A stretch of DNA of 5,208 nucleotides, taken from the NCBI GenBank assembly GCA_029555925.1, contig JAKPQU010000544.1:1-5208 (forward strand). The letters run 5' to 3'. This document shows, piece by piece, positions 1-5,208 of the stretch (its first letter is position 1; each line of letters opens with the position of its first letter). A model generated the notes under the pieces. The model saw nothing but the letters and a program-made list of their open reading frames with translations. It searched no databases and had not been told where the DNA came from. The translations under genes were made by a program, and so were the position numbers. This DNA is from Bacillota bacterium. Its GTDB lineage: Bacteria > Eremiobacterota > SpSt-956 > JAKJGF01.

Positions 1-21
1 TAGTTTTTTATATAGAATTAA

Positions 22-69
22 AAATTAAATAAGGGCTAATTTATTGTCTGTAAAACAAATTAAATAAGG
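22..69. repeat. Pair of 13-base direct repeats
   Basis: The sequence AAATTAAATAAGG occurs at 22-34 and again at 57-69, 35 bases apart, with loosely similar AT-rich bases after each copy. It lies in noncoding DNA at the left edge of the window; all three plus frames have stop codons within the first 32 bases. It could be a remnant of a small duplication or a pair of binding sites. Chance is also plausible in sequence this rich in A and T, so only the repeat itself is supported and not a function. Confidence 0.4.
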
Positions 70-87
70 CAAATTATTTTTCTTCGT

Positions 88-176
88 AAGAGCCTGTCAG
101 GCAGAAGCGGATAAATGGTTACTAATTTACCTGTAGCGGTAATAAGTTATTACACAGAGTTATATCAGGCTTTTTT
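88..176 (+). other. Possible long-range stem ending in a T-run (weak terminator or structured RNA)
   Basis: Bases 88-96 (AAGAGCCTG) can pair with 166-174 (CAGGCTTTT) in a 9-pair stem with one G-U, and the T-run continues to 176. The enclosed 69 bases contain a second hairpin built on the palindrome at 139-153, with CTGT at 131-134 facing ACAG at 154-157. The T-run directly after a GC-containing arm recalls a terminator for a gene entering from the left, but the loop is far longer than usual. No gene is visible to the left. The pairing is seen; the role is a guess. Confidence 0.22.
139..153. promoter_or_regulatory. 15-base palindrome, candidate operator upstream of the promoter
   Basis: GTAATAAGTTATTAC is a perfect dyad: seven-base arms around one central base. 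Its centre (146) is about 35 bases upstream of the -35 element at 181-186. The nine-base core ATAAGTTAT appears again at 214-222, over the expected transcription start, 72 bases away centre to centre. Two matching dyads on either side of a promoter, spaced by about seven helical turns, fit binding by a dimeric regulator. The dyads are seen; regulator binding is inferred. Confidence 0.42.
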
Positions 177-180
177 ACTA

Positions 181-209
181 TTGTAAAATTGCTCAAAATA
201 TTTTATAAT
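181..209 (+). promoter_or_regulatory. Sigma-70-type promoter for the sensor-kinase operon
   Basis: TTGTAA at 181-186 matches four of six consensus -35 positions and TATAAT at 204-209 is a perfect -10 box, with the optimal 17-base spacer between them. Transcription would start near 216, giving a leader of about 173 bases before the ATG at 389. No similarly good promoter was seen between the three genes, so this one probably serves all of them. AT-rich DNA throws up -10 boxes by chance; the exact spacer and the position just upstream of the gene are what make this one credible. Confidence 0.5.
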
Positions 210-213
210 AATG

Positions 214-222
214 ATAAGTTAT
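214..222. promoter_or_regulatory. Second copy of the ATAAGTTAT dyad, over the expected start site
   Basis: ATAAGTTAT is a nine-base palindrome identical to the core of the dyad at 139-153. The wider 15-base window 211-225 matches 11 of 15 positions of the upstream copy, with symmetry continuing at 211-212 and 224-225 after one mismatch. It begins about five bases after the -10 box, where a bound protein would block initiation. This placement suggests a repressor operator, but no protein in the window is a candidate to bind it. Confidence 0.33.
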
Positions 223-244
223 AATGAATTTTTTCATATATACT

Positions 245-263
245 GAGAATGATTATTTTTATC
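245..263. promoter_or_regulatory. Fur-box-like sequence in the leader
   Basis: GAGAATGATTATTTTTATC matches 15 of 19 positions of the classical Fur box (GATAATGATAATCATTATC). In the 7-1-7 view, 244-258 matches 11 of 14. It lies about 30 bases downstream of the expected transcription start, where a bound repressor could act as a roadblock. The Fur consensus is itself AT-rich, so matches arise easily in this base composition. No iron-uptake gene is in the window, so iron control is only a possibility. Confidence 0.25.
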
Positions 264-276
264 TGTCTATGTACCG

Positions 277-380
277 AGGTGAGCATAAATAATATATAAC
301 TGCTCCCGTAACGCGTAATGCGTGACTGGAGGAAGACCTTTATTATATGCTTATGCTCAGGTCAATAATTATAAAGGGGA
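277..380 (+). promoter_or_regulatory. Structured 5' leader with competing stems around the ribosome binding site
   Basis: Several short stems can form. AGGT 277-280 pairs with ACCT 336-339; GAGCA 281-285 with TGCTC 301-305; GTAACGC 308-314 with GCGTGAC 320-326, with one mismatch and loop GTAAT. Together they make a three-way junction with GGAGG (328-332) unpaired. A rival fold pairs CTCC 303-306 with GGAG 328-331. Another pairs CCTTTAT 337-343 with ATAAAGG 371-377, which would cover the AGGGGA (375-380) that serves the ATG at 389. Stems that exclude each other are the pattern of a translational switch, but I do not recognise a known riboswitch family and all stems are short. Confidence 0.3.
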
Positions 381-388
381 AATGTTCT

Positions 389-2656
389 ATGTTTTTTCCT
401 GTTACAGAAGATATATTTGAATTTATAACGGATCAATTAAGCGATTTTATTATCATTACAGATTTTGAAAGTAAGATAATAACATTAAATAAAACACTTC
501 TGGATTTATTGCCATGGAGCAGAGAAGATTTAACAGGTAAACCTCTCAGTATTATATTCGGAAAAGATGAAGATGTCTTTCAGACTATGAAATTTAACAA
601 ACCTCAGTTAGTATCCATAGCTTCTCACAATCAGAGAATACCTGCCCAGTTTTCTTCTACTGTAATGTTTGACAGAGACGATAACGCCAGAGCTATTCTT
701 GTAGTAGGAAAGGATATGAGAGAAACCAGCAAACTCACTTCCAATATAGACAGGCTTAAAAAAACTATAAAACAACATACGGAAGAAACAACAACAAAGA
801 TTTCTCTTCTATCAGATGCCCTGGCAAGTGTAGGGGAAAGTGTTTTAATTACAGATGTATCCCGGAGAATAATCTTTTACAATAAGATGGCAGAAGAAAC
901 CTTCGGCTTCAGGCCAATGGAATTACTGGGAAAATCTCCGGACATCCTCTATGAAAGTACAGACCCAGAAAGCTTTAAAGGTAACTGGCAGGGTGAAATT
1001 ATGGCGGTTAAAAAAACTGGGGAGAAATTCCCTGCTCTTCTTACTACATCTACCGTAACCAATAAAAATGGTATCACCACCGGTATTATAGGAGTTCTCC
1101 GCGATATAAGCGAAATAAGGGCACTTGTAGAGAAACTGGAAGAAGCCGGTATAACCCTGGAAAAAAGAGTTCAATCAAGAACAGAAGAACTTGAAAAATC
1201 TAAAGTTCTCTGGGAAAGAACCTTTGATTCAATAGAAGACATGGTTTCCATACATAATATTGATGATAAAATAGTCAGGGTAAATAAAGCAATCACACAA
1301 AAATTTAATAAGACTCATTCCGAACTTGAAGGTAAAGACTGCTGCGCACTTTTCTCCGAAGAAGAGCCATGCCCATGTTATGAAGTTATAAAATCAAGAA
1401 AAAGTGTTCAAAAAGAGATAAAAAGCGAAAAACTTGGCGGAATTTTTGTTATCTCTGCATCTCCGATTTTTAACGACCATGGAGAAGTAGATGGTATTAT
1501 TCATATAGCAACCGATATCACAAAAAGAAAAACCCTTGAAGAACAACTGATGCAGTCTTCGAAAATGGCTGCAATCGGAACACTGGTGGCAGAAATTGCC
1601 CATGAATTGAATAATCCTTTGACGATTATTATGGGCTACTGTTATATGCTTTTAAATGACCCTTCTCTTGGACATGAGTTTAAAGATAGGCTTAAAAAAG
1701 TTCAGGAACAATCCAATAGAGCAAAAAAAATAATTTATAATCTTTCTGTCTTTGGCAGAAGTCATAAATTAGAAAAGAGAAATGTAGATCTTCTGGACTT
1801 AATAGAAAAGACTCTGGAATTGAGAAATTATGATCTGGAAAGAAAAGATATTGAAATTATAAGAAATTTTGAGGAAAATCTCCCTTTTGTCTATGCCGAT
1901 GAAAATCAGATACAACAGGTAATTTTAAATATAATAAACAATGCCGTAGATGCTATTTTGAGTTTTAAAGATGAAGGCACTATAAAAATAGCCGTTTTCA
2001 GAGAGAGAGATAAAATAAATTTAATCTTTTCAGATGACGGCCCCGGTATTGACCCGAGACATATAAATAAAGTATTTGATCCTTTTTATACAACTAAAGA
2101 AGTCGGTAAAGGCACAGGTCTGGGTTTGAGTATATCCTATGGTATTATTAAAGAACATAACGGAGATATAAGTGTACAGAGTGAACTCGGGAAAGGCACC
2201 GAATTTAGAATCAGCCTGCCTGTTTCCGGATTAACAGATATAGAAGAAAAAGAAGATGTCATATCGGAGTTAAAAAATAACTCTCCCACAGGTTCCATAC
2301 TTGTAGTAGATGATGAAGCATTGATAGTAGATGTGATAATTGCTTCTCTCAAAAAACATGGGTATAATGTAAAAGGTGCTTTAGACGGGAAAAAAGCTAT
2401 AGAACTTATTAAAGAAATGGATTTTGATCTGGTTATCTCTGATTACAGGATGCCAAATTTAAGTGGAGAAAAACTCTACCGTACATTACTTGAAGTTAAA
2501 CCATCACTGTTAAAGAAATTAATTTATATTACAGGCGACATCGTAGACGAGACAAACCTGGCTTTTATAAAGGAAAACGAACTGCCGGTATTACAAAAAC
2601 CTTTTGATATAAATAAATTAATAGAAATAGTAAATGATTTAATTCCGGCGGTTTAG
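389..2656 (+). CDS. Hybrid sensor histidine kinase (PAS-PAS-PAS-HisKA-HATPase-REC)
   Basis: This 755-residue protein should autophosphorylate a histidine using ATP and pass the phosphate to its own receiver domain. It has no membrane segment or signal peptide, so it senses a cytoplasmic signal. In order it shows PAS 1 (about 8-110), PAS 2 (140-243), a coiled coil (243-275, KRVQSRTEELEKS) and PAS 3 (273-378) with Cys318, 319, 328 and 330. HisKA follows, with His405 in AEIAHELNNPL. The ATPase domain has N box 514-523, DDGPG 549-553, FDPFYTT 563-569 and GKGTGLGL 573-580. The receiver (636-751) has Asp641/642, phospho-acceptor Asp685, Thr715 and Lys737. All key residues are present, so it looks active. 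I chose the ATG at 389 because AGGGGA ends eight bases before it. An in-frame ATG at 347 would add 14 residues, but its GGAGG is 14 bases away. There is no output domain, so a separate partner (HPt protein or regulator) must exist elsewhere. The ligand is unknown. Confidence 0.95.
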   Translation: MFFPVTEDIFEFITDQLSDFIIITDFESKIITLNKTLLDLLPWSREDLTGKPLSIIFGKDEDVFQTMKFNKPQLVSIASHNQRIPAQFSSTVMFDRDDNARAILVVGKDMRETSKLTSNIDRLKKTIKQHTEETTTKISLLSDALASVGESVLITDVSRRIIFYNKMAEETFGFRPMELLGKSPDILYESTDPESFKGNWQGEIMAVKKTGEKFPALLTTSTVTNKNGITTGIIGVLRDISEIRALVEKLEEAGITLEKRVQSRTEELEKSKVLWERTFDSIEDMVSIHNIDDKIVRVNKAITQKFNKTHSELEGKDCCALFSEEEPCPCYEVIKSRKSVQKEIKSEKLGGIFVISASPIFNDHGEVDGIIHIATDITKRKTLEEQLMQSSKMAAIGTLVAEIAHELNNPLTIIMGYCYMLLNDPSLGHEFKDRLKKVQEQSNRAKKIIYNLSVFGRSHKLEKRNVDLLDLIEKTLELRNYDLERKDIEIIRNFEENLPFVYADENQIQQVILNIINNAVDAILSFKDEGTIKIAVFRERDKINLIFSDDGPGIDPRHINKVFDPFYTTKEVGKGTGLGLSISYGIIKEHNGDISVQSELGKGTEFRISLPVSGLTDIEEKEDVISELKNNSPTGSILVVDDEALIVDVIIASLKKHGYNVKGALDGKKAIELIKEMDFDLVISDYRMPNLSGEKLYRTLLEVKPSLLKKLIYITGDIVDETNLAFIKENELPVLQKPFDINKLIEIVNDLIPAV

Positions 2657-2699
2657 AGCGTGACGGGTCATATATCGTGATATAAAACCGGCAAATATT

Positions 2700-3521
2700 A
2701 TGCTCCATAATGACGGAAGGATAATGCTCATAGATTTCGGCATAGCAAGGGTAATTTCTCAGGATGAGACAGGAAAAACTGCCATAGGTACAGGCGGATT
2801 TGCTCCGGTAGAACAGTGTAGGGGTAAAGCAGAAGCAAGATCGGATATATACAGTCTGGGAGCCACAATGCACTGTCTTCTTACAGGCATAGAACCACTG
2901 CCTTTCAAATTTGAACCGGTAAGAAATATTGTTCCTTCTCTATCGTCAGATTTAGAAAAAATTATTATAAAATCCTTAAAAGATGATTTAAATGAAAGGT
3001 TTTCCACTGCAGGAGAAATGCTCCTGGCAATAGAAAAGATTTCTAAAAAACATGGAAAAAAGAAACGAGAAGATAAACAATTACCCGGTATTTATGAAAA
3101 AGAAAAAATGGCAAAAAAAACCGGTAAAGAAGTAATAGACAAAATCTTCTATGAAGATGAGGATGTCACCCTGACAGGTACCCAGTTGATTATTCAGGAA
3201 AATGAATATAATTTATCTGAAATGGATTCAGTTAAAATAAAAAGAGAAATGGACAGGAGATATTTTATAACAAATGGCTGTATAGCATTTGCAATGTTTA
3301 TAAGTATCTTTTTTCTCCTGGAAGCCATTATTGCCACGGAAGCAGGTTTATTCATACTGATTTTCATAGGAATTTTATATATAGTTTTACTTATAACGGT
3401 AAGAGATTACAATTATATTCTCATTATAGTTAAAGACTTCAAAGAGATAAAAGCGTTTATGTCCAAAGACAGAAAATACATGGAAAATCTTTTAGATAAG
3501 ATAAATGAGGTTCTGAAATAA
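2700..3521 (+). CDS. Ser/Thr protein kinase lacking its N-lobe, with C-terminal DUF6232-like membrane module; probable 5'-truncated gene
   Basis: The 273 residues start inside the catalytic loop of a Hanks-type kinase. The same frame upstream of the ATG reads VIYRDIKPANI from 2667, but a TGA at 2661-2663 closes it. Seen here are the DFG motif (12-14), the activation segment GTGGFAPVEQ (30-39), the helix-F Asp in SDIYSLG (Asp49) and the conserved Arg100. The Gly-rich loop, ATP-binding Lys and helix-C Glu are all absent, so the protein cannot be a working kinase alone. A Lys-rich linker (114-146) leads to a module resembling DUF6232 (about 147-273): a beta-rich start (DVTLTGTQLIIQENEYNLS), two membrane helices (about 190-210 and 214-232) and a final helix. 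No good ribosome site precedes the ATG; GGAAGG at 2715-2720 lies only three bases before a second in-frame ATG at 2724. The frame is otherwise intact, so the loss is recent or the tail is still used. The kinase C-lobe is certain, the DUF6232 match is from memory, and expression is doubtful. Confidence 0.8.
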   Translation: MLHNDGRIMLIDFGIARVISQDETGKTAIGTGGFAPVEQCRGKAEARSDIYSLGATMHCLLTGIEPLPFKFEPVRNIVPSLSSDLEKIIIKSLKDDLNERFSTAGEMLLAIEKISKKHGKKKREDKQLPGIYEKEKMAKKTGKEVIDKIFYEDEDVTLTGTQLIIQENEYNLSEMDSVKIKREMDRRYFITNGCIAFAMFISIFFLLEAIIATEAGLFILIFIGILYIVLLITVRDYNYILIIVKDFKEIKAFMSKDRKYMENLLDKINEVLK

Positions 3522-3524
3522 ATT

Positions 3525-4982
3525 ATGTTTATAGCAATTATAATTATAGCTGTGTTCTTTATAATGGCTGCACTGATGTATAGCAATAAAATCTCCGCAC
3601 TTATAGCACTGCCTGTCATGGCTTTTATTATTTCAGTTGTTTCCATGATTCCTTTTACAGAAATGTTTCACTTAATATTAAGTAAAAATTCCGTTCCTCT
3701 GTCTATGATAACAGACCCTGCAAAAGACATAATAAAACTGGTTCTGGACGAAGGGACATGGAAACTCTCAGGCACTATAATGACTGTGCTTTTCGGCTCC
3801 ATGCTGGGCCAGCTAATAGATAAGACCGGTATAGCAAAAAACCTTATAAAAAAGACAGCAGAACTTGCAGGAGACAGACCTCTTGTAATAACAATAGCGC
3901 TTGTATTTGTCATAGGTCTGCTCTTTACAGTCCTTGGAGGTCTGGGAGCTATTATCATGGTGGCCACAATAGTATTTCCCATTATGTTATCCATAGGTAT
4001 AACACCAATGACGGCAGGCTGTATATTTCTTCTGTCTCTTTCGCTGGGTGGAGTGTTTAATTTCGTAAACTGGCAGCTTTACATAGATGTGCTCAAACTT
4101 CAAAAAGAAGAAATAATAAATTTTGCCTGTCCTTTCGGAATATTATTCTTTATCTTCATAGTTATCTTTATATTAATGGAATTTAAAAAAGACGGCATAA
4201 AAATAGAATTTCTCAGGAAGCGCAAAATGCCTCTGAGTGCCTTTAAAAGAGATATTGACGTGGAAGCACTTCAGAAAGAGGCATGGCAAAAAAAAGGCAT
4301 AAAAGAAATACCTGTTATTCCGAATAAAGAATATGAACCGCCATGGTATGCCCTGCTTACACCCCTTGTCCCGCTCGTTCTGGTCTTTGGTTCTGCTATA
4401 ATAAGCAGGATAGAGAATTTAAATCCGCCTTATATATTCCCTATCATACCGGCTCTTATGGCAGGCATGATATACTGTATTATTACAACAATCCATAAAG
4501 GGAGAAACTCCATTCAAATTTTTACCAGATCTATTTTTGAAGGCATAGCAAATGTAGCACCTGCTGTGGCACTTATGATAGGCATTGGCATGCTTCTGAA
4601 TTCAGTCATGCATGACAGTGTAAAATCTGTTATGACTCCTCTTATAACGGCAGTTATTCCCTCTTCTGCCGCAGGTTATGTTCTGTTTTTCACCATATGT
4701 GCTCCTCTTGCATTATACAGGGGCCCCCTTAACCTGTGGGGGCTTGGAAGCGGCCTTATGGCATTAATGGTTTCTACCGGTTCCATTCCCGGAGCCGCCA
4801 TCATGGGTGCTATTTTTTCTGTAGGCATGATTCAGGGCGTATGTGATCCTACAAATACCCATAATGTATGGATAGCAAATTACCTGGCACTGGATACGCA
4901 GAAGATTTTAAAAGAGACTGTTCCCTATATGTGGTTACTTGCCATTGCCGGACTTTTACTGGCGGCAATCAAATATTTTTAG
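3525..4982 (+). CDS. Ion Transporter superfamily permease (citrate/gluconate-type, substrate unknown)
   Basis: A 485-residue integral membrane protein, probably a secondary transporter that moves an organic anion with protons or sodium. The sequence alternates hydrophobic segments (about 1-19, 23-44, 82-98, 119-157, 163-180, 200-220, 276-295, 303-322, 338-362, 383-397, 405-436 and 466-483) around a charged cytoplasmic loop at 220-275. Glycine-rich broken helices occur in each half (LGGLGAIIMVATIVFP, 137-152; YRGPLNLWGLGSGLM, 398-412), with DPTNTH at 441-446. This two-half plan with re-entrant hairpins is typical of the Ion Transporter superfamily (CitMHS, GntP and relatives), and the length fits. 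Which family and substrate I cannot say. The ATG is three bases after the kinase-fragment stop. GAGG (3507-3510) is 14 bases upstream, so translation probably depends on coupling to the gene before it. An internal ATG at 3564 would remove most of the first helix, so 3525 is preferred. The gene looks complete and functional. Confidence 0.85.
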   Translation: MFIAIIIIAVFFIMAALMYSNKISALIALPVMAFIISVVSMIPFTEMFHLILSKNSVPLSMITDPAKDIIKLVLDEGTWKLSGTIMTVLFGSMLGQLIDKTGIAKNLIKKTAELAGDRPLVITIALVFVIGLLFTVLGGLGAIIMVATIVFPIMLSIGITPMTAGCIFLLSLSLGGVFNFVNWQLYIDVLKLQKEEIINFACPFGILFFIFIVIFILMEFKKDGIKIEFLRKRKMPLSAFKRDIDVEALQKEAWQKKGIKEIPVIPNKEYEPPWYALLTPLVPLVLVFGSAIISRIENLNPPYIFPIIPALMAGMIYCIITTIHKGRNSIQIFTRSIFEGIANVAPAVALMIGIGMLLNSVMHDSVKSVMTPLITAVIPSSAAGYVLFFTICAPLALYRGPLNLWGLGSGLMALMVSTGSIPGAAIMGAIFSVGMIQGVCDPTNTHNVWIANYLALDTQKILKETVPYMWLLAIAGLLLAAIKYF

Positions 4983-5208
4983 ATTGGTATATAAGCATAT
5001 CTTCTCCTCAAACCTGTTCCATTACCAGGATAATCTTTCATTATTTATACCAAATTGCTTTAATTACACTGAACAATTTGAATAATAGGTAAATACTGTC
5101 TGCCTGCCTGATGCTCCTCCGAAAAAAATCTAAACTGGAACGTTTATAACAGTTACAGCTTATATCATGCTACTTTACATTATAATTCAATAAAATATAC
5201 CTGTGCTG
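4983..5208. other. Noncoding 3' flank with weak inverted repeats
   Basis: No gene is visible after the permease stop. TTGGTATA (4984-4991) is inverted at 5046-5053, and CAAATTG (5051-5057) is inverted at 5074-5080. The two overlap, and neither is followed by a T-run, so there is no convincing plus-strand terminator. Four CTGN units stand in a row at 5096-5111 (CTGT, CTGC, CTGC, CTGA), a small GC-richer patch. On the minus strand, GTTTA/TAAAC (5142-5146 and 5131-5135) precedes a run of seven Ts (5122-5128), at best a weak terminator for a leftward gene beyond the window. A TATAAT at 5181-5186 lacks a well-placed -35. Confidence 0.45.

Noticed and set aside
318..368. 16-codon leader ORF (MRDWRKTFIICLCSGQ) ending before the sensor-kinase start
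   Set aside because: There is no ribosome binding site before its ATG and no run of regulatory codons; likely chance.
347..388. In-frame ATG at 347 as the start of the sensor kinase, adding 14 residues
   Set aside because: Its GGAGG (328-332) is 14 bases away, whereas the ATG at 389 has AGGGGA at eight bases, and the first PAS domain begins soon after 389.
2641..2700. Programmed frameshift fusing the sensor kinase to the Ser/Thr kinase
   Set aside because: The sensor-kinase frame stops at 2654-2656 and the kinase frame is closed by TGA at 2661-2663, so one slip cannot connect them, and no slippery site is present.
2565..2873. Minus-strand reading frame of 102 codons across the kinase joint
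   Set aside because: It is antisense to two well-supported domains and its translation shows no recognisable fold or ribosome site.
4983..5042. Minus-strand 20-codon ORF (MKDYPGNGTGLRRRYAYIPI) after the permease
   Set aside because: Too short, with no ribosome binding site and no supporting context.
4868..5092. Plus-strand 74-codon frame overlapping the permease end
   Set aside because: It overlaps the permease in another frame, its composition is unlike its neighbours, and it has no ribosome site.
97..5111. Inverted repeat TCAGGCAG/CTGCCTGA as ends of a mobile element carrying all three genes
   Set aside because: Only eight bases match, about one such match is expected by chance between the two flanks, and there is no transposase or target duplication.
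5174..5202. Promoter from TTTACA (5174-5179) with a -10 near 5196-5202
   Set aside because: With a spacer of 16-17 bases the -10 would be TATACC or ATACCT, which is poor, and the better TATAAT at 5181-5186 has no -35 at the right distance.

Overview
The window is an AT-rich bacterial segment holding three genes, all on the plus strand, between a roughly 390-base noncoding stretch on the left and about 225 noncoding bases on the right. Codon choice is strongly A/T-biased (many ATA, AGA and AAA codons). A kinase fragment with the activation-segment style GTGGFAPVEQ...SDIYSLG and a very large PAS-type sensor kinase suggest an uncultured, signalling-rich low-GC lineage. I cannot place it more precisely from this sequence, and no rRNA, tRNA, CRISPR array or transposase is visible.

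Layout. Bases 1-388 are noncoding and structured: a short direct repeat, a 15-base palindrome, a good sigma-70-type promoter (-35 at 181-186, -10 at 204-209), a second copy of the palindrome core over the expected start site, a Fur-box-like sequence, and a leader whose short stems could mask a ribosome binding site. Next is a complete soluble hybrid histidine kinase (389-2656: PAS, PAS, PAS with cysteines, HisKA, HATPase, receiver). Only 43 bases after its stop lies a serine/threonine protein kinase that has lost its whole N-lobe (2700-3521). It keeps the C-lobe and a C-terminal membrane module resembling DUF6232. Three bases later comes a complete 12-ish-helix permease of the Ion Transporter superfamily (3525-4982). 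Bases 4983-5208 hold no gene and no convincing terminator.

How the genes relate. The tight spacing and the lack of a terminator or promoter between genes suggest one transcript driven from the promoter near 181-209. The most striking feature is the joint at about 2657-2667. Kinase homology resumes there abruptly at the catalytic loop (VIYRDIKPANIM), just after the sensor-kinase stop and behind an in-frame TGA. My reading is that a rearrangement joined the sensor kinase to the 3' half of an older kinase-transporter operon, leaving the kinase without an ATP-binding N-lobe and putting the permease under the sensor-kinase promoter. A mis-assembly at this joint cannot be excluded from the sequence alone. 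The sensed signal, the phosphorelay partner and the transported substrate are unknown.
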